DNA from: Comamonadaceae bacterium
Lineage (GTDB): Bacteria > Pseudomonadota > Gammaproteobacteria > Burkholderiales > Burkholderiaceae_C
NCBI GenBank assembly: GCA_947478725.1
Contig: CANJWZ010000001.1
Coordinates: forward strand, 124,001-188,000
DNA length: 64,000 bases
Direction: 5' to 3'
Shown: one piece after another, positions 35,145 to 43,820 of the stretch
How the letters are laid out: every line of letters starts with the position of its first letter
Position numbering within the stretch: the stretch's first letter is position 1
Notes under the pieces: generated by a model
Databases searched by the model: none
Told to the model about the DNA's origin: nothing
The model's input: the letters and a program-made list of their open reading frames with translations, nothing else
Program-made: the position numbers and the translations under genes

Positions 35145-35161
35145 GTCCCCCCTAGGGGGAC
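35145..35161. promoter_or_regulatory. Candidate operator, palindrome 1 (GTCCCC-N5-GGGGAC)
   Basis: GTCCCCCCTAGGGGGAC is a near-perfect palindrome in the promoter region of the flavoprotein-NIPSNAP operon. Similar elements lie at 35716-35733, 35766-35783 and 43757-43774. Confidence 0.55.
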
Positions 35162-35184
35162 TGGCGTCGGTACCACTCCGCCGG

Positions 35185-35685
35185 TCAAGTAGCATGGCGG
35201 CCATGGACGGGCTCCAAGTCGATCCAATCCTGGGTGGTGAGGAAATCGGTTGCTACGGACAGAATGTAATTCTCCTCAACGCCGAGATGGCCCAGCACGA
35301 CGACAATGAAGCGCTTGACCTGCTGGACCAGGGCGGCAGCGTCTGGCGACGCTATCGATGGCGCGCTGTCCAGTGCGGCGACCAGTTCAAGGTACATCGG
35401 CGCCAACTGGGCATGTTCCTGCTCGATCCGGGCCAGAACTGGCACGAGCGGAGGGCAGCGCTGTCCGATGCGGGCGAAAAGGCCACGGCTCATACGGATA
35501 TGGTCCGGCATGTCTACCTGCCGCAACTGTTCCAGTAACCGCCGCATACCAGGGTGGTTCGGCGATCCTCCGTGCGGGGCTGTCTGATAATCCAGATCCC
35601 GGCCCAATGCGGTGAGAACATCGCGAAGGCGCGCGTAGTCGAGCAGGAGGGCCGGAAGAACGGTGTGCTGATATGGCATACCCAC
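35185..35685 (-). CDS. Hemerythrin-like domain protein
   Basis: A 166-residue, mostly helical protein with hemerythrin-like metal-site residues in YQHTVLPALLLDYARLRD, ARIEQEHAQLAPMYLELV and VVLGHLGVEENYILSVATDF (HxxxE). Such proteins bind di-iron and sense or store O2, or protect iron enzymes. In this setting it may serve the Rieske oxygenase. It is divergent from the oxygenase gene and shares its 189-bp promoter region with two palindromes. Confidence 0.8.
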   Translation of the reverse strand: MGMPYQHTVLPALLLDYARLRDVLTALGRDLDYQTAPHGGSPNHPGMRRLLEQLRQVDMPDHIRMSRGLFARIGQRCPPLVPVLARIEQEHAQLAPMYLELVAALDSAPSIASPDAAALVQQVKRFIVVVLGHLGVEENYILSVATDFLTTQDWIDLEPVHGRHAT

Positions 35686-35715
35686 GTATTTCAGGATTCT
35701 TTGGCCATGCAGTCA

Positions 35716-35733
35716 GCCCCCATTGCGGGGGAC
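35716..35733. promoter_or_regulatory. Candidate operator, palindrome 2
   Basis: GCCCCCATTGCGGGGGAC lies in the divergent promoter region between the hemerythrin-like gene and the oxygenase gene. It fits GTCCCC-N6-GGGGAC with one mismatch. Palindrome 3 is centred 50 bases away. Confidence 0.55.
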
Positions 35734-35765
35734 AGATGCCCAGGTCGTCCGTTTAGCGATTCGCA

Positions 35766-35783
35766 GTCCCCCGTGGAGGGGAC
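35766..35783. promoter_or_regulatory. Candidate operator, palindrome 3
   Basis: GTCCCCCGTGGAGGGGAC has perfect six-base arms with a six-base spacer. It lies about 92-109 bases before the oxygenase start. Confidence 0.6.
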
Positions 35784-35874
35784 ACTATGGCGCGCCGCAT
35801 CTGACAGAATAATCTTTACTCCGCAGCCTGCAAGACAAGTCTGCTCTGCGGGCGACTTATCAGAAAGAAGATTC

Positions 35875-37041
35875 ATGCAAGCAAGCGAAGAATCGAAAGT
35901 ACTGGCCAAGCGTGCCCTGATCCACCTGAAGAACAAGACCACCGATCAGGCGGCAGGTACGCTGGAACTGCCCGCTTCGGCCTACGTCGATGCTGTGCGT
36001 TACGAACGCGAGGTAGACCGCGTTTTCCGCCACCTGCCCCTGGCCCTTGCCTTCAGCGTGGAGTTACCGGCACCCAAGACCTACCTGGCGATGAGCGTGG
36101 TCGGCGTGCCGGTGGTCATGATTCGCGGCGAAGACGGCGTGGCACGGGCCTTCATCAATGTGTGCCGCCATCGCGGTGCCCAGTTGTGCAAGCCCGGGCA
36201 CGGCACGGCGCAGCGGCTGGTGTGTCCCTACCATGCCTGGCAGTACGACCTCGAGGGCAAGCTTACCGGCATCTTCGGCGAAGCGACTTTTGGCGACGTG
36301 GATCGCCATACGCACTCTCTTACTGAGTTGGGTTGCGCTGAACGTGCTGGCATGATCTGGGTCAACCTTACGCCCGGCGAGCGCTTCGACATTGATGAAT
36401 GGCTTGGTGACTTCAAGGAACAGCTGGACAAGGTCGAACTGGAAAAATGGCATGTCTACCAGCAAAGCGAGTTCCCGGGTGCTGGCTGGAAGACCACTTG
36501 GGACGGCTACCAGGAGTGCTATCACCATGGCGTGTTGCACCCGCAAACAGTTGGTGCGTACACCATCACCAACCTGATCGTGCATGACACCTTCGGCCCA
36601 CACCAGCGCATGGTGTTCGCGCGTCGCTCGCTCGGCCAGCTCAACGACGAGCCGGAGGCGCAGTGGGATGCTGATCAGCATATCCGCAAGGTCTACCTCG
36701 GCTTTCCGAACATTGCGGTCTCGGCCGTGATGGGCGGCTATTGCCTGGTCAACCAGGTGTTTCCCGGCGACACGCTGGAGTCAACCATCACGCGCCAGAC
36801 CATCCTGGTGCGGGACATTCCGACTACTGACGGGGAAAAGCGCCACGTCGATGAGTTCGCCGACATCGTGCTGCGTGCCATCCGTGACGAAGACACCCCC
36901 ATCAACCGGGGTATCGTGCAGGGGCTGATGTCCGGGCGCTCGCAGGGCGTCGTCATCGGGCGCAATGAACCCGCGGTGCAGCACTTCCACAAGTCGCTGG
37001 AGCGGATCATGGAAAAGTCCACGCGGCCTGCCGGTGCCTGA
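35875..37041 (+). CDS. Rieske non-heme iron oxygenase, alpha subunit
   Basis: A 388-residue ring-hydroxylating or demethylating oxygenase. The Rieske cluster motif is CRHRGAQLC...CPYHAW (near residues 99-122), CxH-x17-CxxH. The catalytic domain has the mononuclear iron ligands in WDGYQECYHHGVLHPQ (HxxxxH) and an Asp about 150 residues on. No beta subunit, ferredoxin or reductase gene lies in the block, so electron partners must come from elsewhere. ATG 35875 follows AGAAAGAAG and gives the family length; earlier frames pass through the promoter region. Confidence 0.92.
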   Translation: MQASEESKVLAKRALIHLKNKTTDQAAGTLELPASAYVDAVRYEREVDRVFRHLPLALAFSVELPAPKTYLAMSVVGVPVVMIRGEDGVARAFINVCRHRGAQLCKPGHGTAQRLVCPYHAWQYDLEGKLTGIFGEATFGDVDRHTHSLTELGCAERAGMIWVNLTPGERFDIDEWLGDFKEQLDKVELEKWHVYQQSEFPGAGWKTTWDGYQECYHHGVLHPQTVGAYTITNLIVHDTFGPHQRMVFARRSLGQLNDEPEAQWDADQHIRKVYLGFPNIAVSAVMGGYCLVNQVFPGDTLESTITRQTILVRDIPTTDGEKRHVDEFADIVLRAIRDEDTPINRGIVQGLMSGRSQGVVIGRNEPAVQHFHKSLERIMEKSTRPAGA

Positions 37042-37094
37042 ACTCTTTCGGCACCAGCGGTTCGTCCACCTGCCCGGCGACGCCGGTCTCAGCC

Positions 37095-38405
37095 TTAGCT
37101 GCGTGCAGGCAGCAGCGTCCCCTCGCAAGTCCCAAAGCCAATCCGCGCCTTGCCCGGGCCTTCGCACCAGCCGGTGAGGATGGCGGTGTCGCCATCTTCC
37201 AGCCATGTTCGGGATTCGCCCCTAGGCAGGGCGATCGGGTTCTTACCGCCGGCCGTCAACTCGATCAGCGCGGCGGCTTGTTCCAGCACGGGGCCTGACA
37301 TGGTGCCGCTGCCGAACAGGTCGCCGGGACGCAGATTGCATCCGTTAACGGTGTGGTGAGCCACGAGCTGCGCAATTGTCCAGTAGGAGTATTTGTAGCT
37401 GGTGCGCGCCAGGGAGAACGCTGGCGTGCCTTCGCGCAGCATGCGTTCGGTGCGGATCAGCGCTTCCATGCGGATGTCGATGCAGCCACGTTCGCGGTTG
37501 CAGGGCGAATCTAGGTAGGGCAAAGGTTCAGGGTCGCCTTCAGCGCGCGTGAACGGCACGCGGTACGGTGCCAATGCTTCCAGCGTCACCACCCATGGCG
37601 ACAAGGTTGTAGCGAAGTTCTTCGCAAGGAAAGGGCCCAGCGGCTGGTACTCCCAGGCCTGAATGTCGCGCGCGGACCAGTCGTTGAGCAAACACAGGCC
37701 AAAGACATGCTGCTCGGCTTGCCCGATTGGGATCGGTGCGCCGCTGTCGTTACCCTGACCGATGAAGATGCCCAGTTCCAGTTCTATGTCCATTCGCTTA
37801 GACGCAGCGAGGACCGGCTTCAACACATCAGTTGATTTCAGCTGGCCTGCTGGCCTCGGAAAGCGTTGACCTGACACGCCAATGCTGGAGCACCTGCCAT
37901 GGTAGCCAATAGGAATCCACTTGAAGTTGGGCAGCAGCGGGTTGTCCGGGCGGAACTGCCGCCCGATGTTGGTGGCGTGGTGGATGGACGTGTAGAAATC
38001 GGTGTAGTCACCGATGTGCGCCGGCACGTCGTATTCGGCCTCGCTCTGTGGGGCCAGACAGGCGGCAAGTACCTGCTGTTCGGAGGCCTTCTCACGCAGA
38101 GCGCGCGACAGCGCCAGGCGCAGGGCCGACCAGGCGTTGTTGCCCATGGCCATCAACGCGTTAAGGCTTTCTTTCGTGCCTGCGGCTGCGGCTTGCGCGG
38201 CGACGCTCTGGAAGACCTGCGCGCGCGAAGCCACGGCAAGGTCAAGGATCTGATCGCCGATGGCAACGCCGCAGCGAAACGGCCCGGCTTTGCCCTTGGG
38301 CCTGAACACCGCAAAGGGCAGGTTCTGGATGGGAAAATCCGAGCCCGGGGCATTTGCGGACGCGACCCAGCTGCGCAGTGCCGGGTCGTGCGTTTCATTG
38401 ATCAT
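37095..38405 (-). CDS. Fumarylacetoacetase
   Basis: Hydrolase that splits fumarylacetoacetate to fumarate and acetoacetate, the last step of homogentisate-type pathways. The 436 residues match full-length fumarylacetoacetase rather than the shorter FAH-fold isomerases. Metal and catalytic segments are visible: GDYTDFYTSIHHATNIGRQF with the catalytic His, IELELGIFIG, LLNDWSARDIQAWEYQPLGPF, and GDLFGSGTMSGP. It is the last gene of the seven-gene operon, its ATG overlapping the VOC stop as ATGA. Neither homogentisate dioxygenase nor maleylacetoacetate isomerase is in the window, so the true substrate may be a related acyl-pyruvate. Confidence 0.93.
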   Translation of the reverse strand: MINETHDPALRSWVASANAPGSDFPIQNLPFAVFRPKGKAGPFRCGVAIGDQILDLAVASRAQVFQSVAAQAAAAGTKESLNALMAMGNNAWSALRLALSRALREKASEQQVLAACLAPQSEAEYDVPAHIGDYTDFYTSIHHATNIGRQFRPDNPLLPNFKWIPIGYHGRCSSIGVSGQRFPRPAGQLKSTDVLKPVLAASKRMDIELELGIFIGQGNDSGAPIPIGQAEQHVFGLCLLNDWSARDIQAWEYQPLGPFLAKNFATTLSPWVVTLEALAPYRVPFTRAEGDPEPLPYLDSPCNRERGCIDIRMEALIRTERMLREGTPAFSLARTSYKYSYWTIAQLVAHHTVNGCNLRPGDLFGSGTMSGPVLEQAAALIELTAGGKNPIALPRGESRTWLEDGDTAILTGWCEGPGKARIGFGTCEGTLLPARS

Positions 38406-38947
38406 GCCGAGGCCTCAGTCAGTTCGGCGGCGTGCATCCAGGCAGCGTGCCGGGGCGCGCGCTTGGTGCGGCTCCACTCTTCCAGCATTTCCCACTTCAC
38501 CGCCTCAGCCCGGCCCGCCAACTCCGGCGTGCTGGTGTCCAGCGCGAGCTCCAGGCGGTGGCCGTTGGGGTCGAAGAAATAGATGGACTTGAATAGCACA
38601 TGGTCAGTGATACCGACGACGTCGATGCCGCCAGCTAACAGGCGCGCCTTGGCCTCCTCCAGGTCCTTCAGCTCGGGAACCTCGAAAGCGATATGCTGAA
38701 CCCAGTCGGGCGTGTTGGGGTCTCGCCCCATCTCAGGCGCGTTGGCCAGCTCGAAAAATGCTAGCACGTTGCCGCCGCCCGCGTCAAGAAAGATGTGCAT
38801 GTAGGGATCTGGCGCTTTGGTCGAAGGCACAAAGTTTTCCGCAAAGGCGAGTTGGAAGTCCATGTGCAAGAACTTGGCGTACCACTCGACAGTTTCCTTG
38901 GCATCCTTGCAGCGGTAGGCGACGTGATGGATTTTGGAGAGTTTCAT
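38402..38947 (-). CDS. VOC-family metalloenzyme (glyoxalase/extradiol dioxygenase fold)
   Basis: A 181-residue protein with paired beta-alpha-beta-beta-beta modules. Likely metal ligands are His in KIHHVAYRCKD, His in WVQHIAFEVPE and Glu in NGHRLELALD. This single-chain size fits lactoylglutathione lyase relatives and one-domain extradiol dioxygenases. Because the next gene is fumarylacetoacetase, ring cleavage giving a dioxo acid is an attractive but untested role. ATG 38947 follows GAAGGAAACGGC and overlaps the stop of the deacetylase-like gene. Confidence 0.87.
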   Translation of the reverse strand: MKLSKIHHVAYRCKDAKETVEWYAKFLHMDFQLAFAENFVPSTKAPDPYMHIFLDAGGGNVLAFFELANAPEMGRDPNTPDWVQHIAFEVPELKDLEEAKARLLAGGIDVVGITDHVLFKSIYFFDPNGHRLELALDTSTPELAGRAEAVKWEMLEEWSRTKRAPRHAAWMHAAELTEASA

Positions 38948-39813
38948 GCCGTTTCCTTCATGGCGGGCCTGGGTTCTTTGAGATGGTCCGCGACCTCGTC
39001 GAGCGTCGCGACCCACACGTTGGCATCAGCCTTCATCCAGCCGATGAATTCGGAGAGCAGGTGGCTGCGGTAGCCGCGGCCCATGACCTCGGGGTGCATG
39101 GTGATGGTGACGTGGCGGCCCTCCATGACGGCGTTTTCCACCTCCCGCTTCCAGGTGTTCAGGCACGCCTGCGGATCGCTCATGGTGCCAGCGCCGTCGT
39201 AGATATTACCGTTGGAAAAGCGGAAGAAGACCCAGTCGTCCAGGCTCCAGTGCACTGGCATCTCCAAAAGCTTGCGCGAGCCGGACTTCAGGTAGTAGGG
39301 TCGGTCATCCCCCATGCAACTGCTGTCGTATCGAAAGCCTTCCTCGAGCAGCAACTCGAGCGTGAAGGGCGTGAGCTCCCAGCCGGGGCATCGATAGCCG
39401 GTCGGCCTGATGCCCAGCTTGGCGAGCGCCTTCATTCCGCAGTCCATCTCTTCGCGCTGCTCGATGCTGCGGATGCGGTTGATCGCCAGGTGTATATAGC
39501 CGTGGTGGCCGATCTCGTGGCCGTCGTCGGCGATCTCGCAGACCACTTCGGGGTACAGCTCGCAGATCTCACCCGGCACGAAGAAGGTGCTTTTGACCTG
39601 GTGGTCGGCCATCACGCCCATCAGGCGCTCCAGGCCCCGGCCGGCACCGAATTTAGCTTCCGACAGCGTGGTCAGGCCGTCCATGTTACGCCACGACTTT
39701 CCGACGTCGGCGTCCAGGTCATATGTGAGTGACACCGCAGCCTTGTGTCCCGAAGGCCAGGTGGGCAGAGGCGGACAATCAGTGACTGACTGCTTGAATC
39801 TGGAGATTTTCAT
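38944..39813 (-). CDS. Polysaccharide deacetylase-fold hydrolase (PuuE/cyclic imidase-like)
   Basis: A 289-residue NodB-fold metal hydrolase. Motifs: SLTYDLDADVG (catalytic and metal Asp), GHEIGHHGYIHL (metal His pair), YRCPGWELTPFTLELLLEEGFRYDSS, and HVTITMHPEVMGRGYR. It lacks a signal peptide, so it acts in the cytoplasm, unlike true polysaccharide deacetylases. Cytoplasmic members include PuuE allantoinase and cyclic-imide hydrolases, so hydrolysis of a ring amide or imide is a reasonable guess. The start at 39813 follows GGCAGGAAAGCAAG. Confidence 0.85.
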   Translation of the reverse strand: MKISRFKQSVTDCPPLPTWPSGHKAAVSLTYDLDADVGKSWRNMDGLTTLSEAKFGAGRGLERLMGVMADHQVKSTFFVPGEICELYPEVVCEIADDGHEIGHHGYIHLAINRIRSIEQREEMDCGMKALAKLGIRPTGYRCPGWELTPFTLELLLEEGFRYDSSCMGDDRPYYLKSGSRKLLEMPVHWSLDDWVFFRFSNGNIYDGAGTMSDPQACLNTWKREVENAVMEGRHVTITMHPEVMGRGYRSHLLSEFIGWMKADANVWVATLDEVADHLKEPRPAMKETA

Positions 39814-39866
39814 CTTGCTTTCCTGCCTTTTTTTGCGTGGCAAATATGCCTGTAAAGGGATGCGAC

Positions 39867-40667
39867 TCACTGCTTGACCTGTCCCAGGAACAGGCGGTCG
39901 AGCCCGTACAGGCGGTCAAGCACAATAAGGAAAACCGATGTCAGAACGATCAGCACCGCTGACACCGAGGCGATCAGCGGGTCGATGTTGTCCTGCATGT
40001 GGATCAGCATGCGTACCGGTAGCGTGGTGGTCTCCGGCGAGGCGATGAACACGGTCATGGTTACCTCGTCGAACGAACTGATAAAGGACAGCATCCAGCC
40101 GGACACTACACCCGGCAGGATCAGGAACAGCGTCACCCGGCGAAACACCGCCGCAGGCCCGGCACCCAGGGAAACGGCGGCCTGCTCGACGCGCTGGTCT
40201 ATTCCAAAGGTCGCCGCCAAAACCAGCCGCAGCGCGAATGGCATTATGACGATTACGTGCGCCAACACCAGTCCTGCGAAGCGGCCGCTCAACCCGATCT
40301 CGGAGAAGAAGCGTAGGAATGCGATGCCCAGCACCACGTGCGGAACCATGAGCGGCGACATGAACAGGGCTGCCATTGCATCGCGGCCGGGGAAGCTGTA
40401 GCGCGCGATGGCCAGCGCGGCCGGCACCGCCAGCGCGATCGACAGGGTCGATGACAACGCCGCCAGCCACAGGCTGTCGCGAAACGCCGTGATGAATTCC
40501 GGGTAGTCAGCGATAGCGCGGAACCAGCGCAGGCTCAAGCCTTTGGTGGGGAGCGAGAGAAAGCTTTCCGGCGTAAACGCGACCACGCAGACTATCAGGA
40601 TTGGCGCCAGGATAAACACGACGAACAGCGTGTGGAAGGCGAGCGCGAACGGGCCGTTTCTGTTCAT
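39867..40667 (-). CDS. ABC transporter permease (PotC type)
   Basis: A 266-residue inner-membrane permease with six predicted helices and the EAA loop QAAVSLGAGPAAVFRRVTLFLILPGVVSG. It is similar to the spermidine/putrescine PotC group. ATG 40667 overlaps the stop of the PotB-type gene as ATGA. With its partner it forms the channel. Confidence 0.92.
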   Translation of the reverse strand: MNRNGPFALAFHTLFVVFILAPILIVCVVAFTPESFLSLPTKGLSLRWFRAIADYPEFITAFRDSLWLAALSSTLSIALAVPAALAIARYSFPGRDAMAALFMSPLMVPHVVLGIAFLRFFSEIGLSGRFAGLVLAHVIVIMPFALRLVLAATFGIDQRVEQAAVSLGAGPAAVFRRVTLFLILPGVVSGWMLSFISSFDEVTMTVFIASPETTTLPVRMLIHMQDNIDPLIASVSAVLIVLTSVFLIVLDRLYGLDRLFLGQVKQ

Positions 40668-41536
40668 TTGAGAATCTCGATGTAGCGCCGCTCGATCACC
40701 CGGTTGGCCGTAAGGATGATGACCAGCAGCGTGACCAGCAAAATGACAGCCACCGTAGCGCCGAGGGGCCAGTTCAGCGTGTTGAGGAATTCGTCATAGG
40801 CCAGTGTGGACGCGACCTTCAGGCGTCGCCCTCCTATGATCGCTGGCGTGGCGAAGGCGCTCGCAGCCATGGCGAATACGACGACCGCACCCGACAGGAT
40901 ACCGGGTACGATCTGCGGCAGCACAACACGAGCCAGCACCGTCGCCGGCGCAGCGCCCAGCGACAGCGCGGCGTTTTCTACCTGCGGATCAAGCCGCTGT
41001 AGCGAGGCCCACACCGACAGAATCATATAAGGCATGAGCACGTGGGTCAGCGCCACGATCACGCCCAGCTCTGTGAACATGAAGGGCAGAGGCGTGTTGA
41101 TCAGGCCCCAGCGGACCATGGCCTGGTTCAGGATGCCGGTGGAGCCCAGTAGCAAGGCCCACCCCAACGTGCGCGCTACCACCGAGATGAGCAAAGGGCC
41201 GAGCACGACCAGCAGGAAGATACCGCGCCACAACGGTCGCATTTTGCTTAGGATGTAGGCCTCGGGCACGCCGAACAGCAGGCACAGCAGCGTAACGGCC
41301 CCGGCGATGCGCAGCGTGCGCCAGAGAATTTCGACGAAGTAGCCGTCTGAGGCGATCTCGATCCAGTTCTTCGCCGTGATCGTCTCGACAATGCCTTTGT
41401 ACTGGTCCCAGCTGTAGAAGGACAGCAGGACCGTCGCGGCCAGCGGAATCAGCAGGAAGCAGACAAAGACGGGCAGCGCTGGTGCCGTCAGCAAGTAGGG
41501 CGTGGGGACCACCGGCCACTTTTTCATATGGGGCAC
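40664..41536 (-). CDS. ABC transporter permease (PotB type)
   Basis: A 290-residue inner-membrane permease. It has a short N-terminal cytoplasmic part, six predicted helices and the EAA loop ENAALSLGAAPATVLARVVLPQIVPGILSG for docking to the ATPase. A second Met at 41527 is an alternative start. It lies 27 bases after the ATPase gene. Confidence 0.92.
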   Translation of the reverse strand: MPHMKKWPVVPTPYLLTAPALPVFVCFLLIPLAATVLLSFYSWDQYKGIVETITAKNWIEIASDGYFVEILWRTLRIAGAVTLLCLLFGVPEAYILSKMRPLWRGIFLLVVLGPLLISVVARTLGWALLLGSTGILNQAMVRWGLINTPLPFMFTELGVIVALTHVLMPYMILSVWASLQRLDPQVENAALSLGAAPATVLARVVLPQIVPGILSGAVVVFAMAASAFATPAIIGGRRLKVASTLAYDEFLNTLNWPLGATVAVILLVTLLVIILTANRVIERRYIEILK

Positions 41537-41563
41537 CTGCGAATCACCGGCGGTCTCCGGGCG

Positions 41564-42628
41564 TCATGTCCGGTCGCCGCTAGAGACGACCATGTCCTCC
41601 GTCCGCCACGACAGGCGCACCTGCGCGCCTTCGGGCGCCATGACCGAGCCGTCGTTGGACGCGATGACCACGGCGGTGCCTGCTGCGGTCTCAAGCTGGT
41701 ACAGCCAGCTCGCGCCCTGGAACACCCGGCTGACCACGCGGCCCTTCAGACCGGCGCTGCCGTCAAGGGAAATCCTGATGCGCTCGGGCCGCACCTGCAC
41801 CGTGACCTGACCAACCGGCGTCGCGACCGCCATGCTCAGGAGTTCGCCGTCGACGAGCAGCGCGTGGTCGCCGCCGCACTCCACCACCTGCCCCAAAAAA
41901 ATGTTGGTCTTGCCCAGAAAGCTCGCCACGAAAGAGGACGCAGGGCGGGCGTAAACATCTTCTGGCTGGCCGACCTGCTCAACCCGCCCCTCGTTCATCA
42001 ACACGATGCGGTTGGACAGCGCCATTGCCTCGGATTGGTCATGCGTGACCAGCAGCGTGGTGGTGCCCAGCGTGCGCTGGATGCTGCGCAACTCGATCTG
42101 CATTTCCTCGCGAAGCTTGGCGTCCAGGTTGGACAGTGGCTCGTCCAGCAGCAGCACTGCTGGCTTGACTACCAGCGCGCGTGCCAGCGCCACGCGTTGC
42201 TGCTGGCCGCCGGACATACGGCGCGGATAGCGGTCGGCTAGGCCTGACAAGCCAACGAGCTTAAGCATCTCGGCGACGCGGCGCGCGCACTCGTCCATGG
42301 GCACGCCGCGCATCTGTAGCCCGAAGGCGACGTTCTCAGCCGCCGTGCAGTGTGGAAACAGCGCGTAACTCTGAAAGACGATACCCAGTTCTCGCTTGTT
42401 CGGCTTGACGTCTGTGAGGTTGGCACCAGCCAGGAAAATCTTGCCCGCGCACGGCTCGGCGAACCCGGCGATCATCTGCAGTGTCGTCGTCTTGCCGCAT
42501 CCCGACGGTCCAAGAAGGGTGATGAACTCCCCCTTCGCGATCTTCAGATCTAGGCTGTCTACGACAGTCTGAGTGCCATAGCGCTTTGTGAGGCCCTCCA
42601 GAACCAGGAAACTCTTGTTGTTTTCCAT
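41564..42628 (-). CDS. ABC transporter ATP-binding protein (PotA type)
   Basis: A 354-residue ATPase: Walker A LLGPSGCGKTTTLQMIAGF, Q-loop FQSYALFPHCTAAENVAFGL, signature RRMSGGQQQRVALARALV, Walker B VLLLDEPLSNLDAKLRE and H-loop VTHDQSEAMALSNRI, then a C-terminal TOBE-type domain (about 275-350). This layout is typical of polyamine and related small-cation importers. It follows the binding-protein gene by 24 bases. Confidence 0.94.
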   Translation of the reverse strand: MENNKSFLVLEGLTKRYGTQTVVDSLDLKIAKGEFITLLGPSGCGKTTTLQMIAGFAEPCAGKIFLAGANLTDVKPNKRELGIVFQSYALFPHCTAAENVAFGLQMRGVPMDECARRVAEMLKLVGLSGLADRYPRRMSGGQQQRVALARALVVKPAVLLLDEPLSNLDAKLREEMQIELRSIQRTLGTTTLLVTHDQSEAMALSNRIVLMNEGRVEQVGQPEDVYARPASSFVASFLGKTNIFLGQVVECGGDHALLVDGELLSMAVATPVGQVTVQVRPERIRISLDGSAGLKGRVVSRVFQGASWLYQLETAAGTAVVIASNDGSVMAPEGAQVRLSWRTEDMVVSSGDRT

Positions 42629-42652
42629 GTTTCTTCGTTTGGCGAACCGGTC

Positions 42653-43690
42653 TTAGCGCTCAACCTCGCGGATCCAGCGCTTGTTCCATTCGGCACGGTT
42701 CTTGTTGATTGTTTCCCAGTCCATGATCTTCAGCTTTTCAAGCTGCTCGCCGACCGCCACGCCGCGCGAGTCCTCAGCCGACAGCTTCACGGTCTTGTTC
42801 ACTGGCGAGAAGCCCACGCCCCTGGCCAGCGAAACCTGCACGTCCGGCGTCATCAGGAACTGGATGAACTCCTGCACCTCTTTGTCGTTCTTGCTCCCCG
42901 CTACCGGGCATGCACCGAAGGCCAACGCCACGCCGCCTTCCTTGGGGTAAACGAAGTCGACCGGGAAGCCCGTGTCGGCCAGCGACTTGGTGCGTCCGTT
43001 TCCGTAGACTGCAATCACCGCCTGCCCGCTCTGGAATAGCTCGGTAACCTTGGCCGGTGCGGCCTCATAGGCCAGCACGTTCGGACCGATCTCGTCCTTG
43101 AAGGCCTTGAAGCCCGGCTCGATGTCGGTCTCGCCGCCACCCTTTTGCTTGGCGGCCATAACTAGAGCGTGCATGCCGTAGGTGCTGTTGAGCGGGAAGA
43201 TCACCAGCTTCTTGCGGAACTTGGGATCCGAGATGTCGGCCCATGAGGTCGGCGCCGGCCATTTGTTGTCTGCGAAGATCTTCTTGTTGTAGGTGATGCC
43301 GGTGGCGACCACGCCGAAGAATATGCCCTTGTTGGACTTGAGCTTCATATGGTCGTAGACATTGCTGTAGATCGCAGCAGGGGCGAGGTTGCCGCAGAAA
43401 CCGAGGTCGGTTGCCTGGTACATCGGGCCGTCGTCCAGCATGGCGACGTCGATCTGCTGATTGCCTTTTTGTGCCTGCAGCTTGGCGATCAAGTCGGTGG
43501 CGCTGGCCACCACATAGTTGACCTTGACGCCTGTCCTGGCCGTGAAGGCCGGGAAGACATCCTTGCGTAGCCACTGCTCGAAAGAGCCGCCCGGCGCCGA
43601 GACGGTAATCGTCTTCTCTTGGGCGAAAACATTGCTTCCCACGGCCAGCGCGAGCGCCAGCCCCAAGGACTTGATACATGCTTGTTTCAT
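42653..43690 (-). CDS. ABC transporter periplasmic substrate-binding protein (PotD/F type)
   Basis: A 345-residue binding protein with a clear Sec signal peptide (MKQACIKSLGLALALAVGSNVFA, cleavage after AFA-like VFA). The mature part begins QEKTITVSAPGGSFEQWLRKDVF and follows the type II periplasmic fold of polyamine-binding proteins. The ligand is probably small and charged but is not identified. It is the first gene of the operon; a GTCCCC..GGTGAC element lies 67-84 bases upstream. Confidence 0.92.
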   Translation of the reverse strand: MKQACIKSLGLALALAVGSNVFAQEKTITVSAPGGSFEQWLRKDVFPAFTARTGVKVNYVVASATDLIAKLQAQKGNQQIDVAMLDDGPMYQATDLGFCGNLAPAAIYSNVYDHMKLKSNKGIFFGVVATGITYNKKIFADNKWPAPTSWADISDPKFRKKLVIFPLNSTYGMHALVMAAKQKGGGETDIEPGFKAFKDEIGPNVLAYEAAPAKVTELFQSGQAVIAVYGNGRTKSLADTGFPVDFVYPKEGGVALAFGACPVAGSKNDKEVQEFIQFLMTPDVQVSLARGVGFSPVNKTVKLSAEDSRGVAVGEQLEKLKIMDWETINKNRAEWNKRWIREVER

Positions 43691-43756
43691 GATGGATTTT
43701 CTTGGTTGGTTAATAAGTTCTTACGGAAATCGTAAGGCTTACAAGCCGTCCCGGCT

Positions 43757-43774
43757 GTCCCCTCGTTGGGTGAC
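43757..43774. promoter_or_regulatory. Candidate operator, palindrome 4
   Basis: GTCCCCTCGTTGGGTGAC fits GTCCCC-N6-GGGGAC with one mismatch and lies 67 bases upstream of the transporter operon. It has the same 6-6-6 layout as palindromes 2 and 3. Confidence 0.5.
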
Positions 43775-43820
43775 ACACAAACCCTAGAAGTCCGGGCGGC
43801 AGAAACGAAATTTCTACTTA

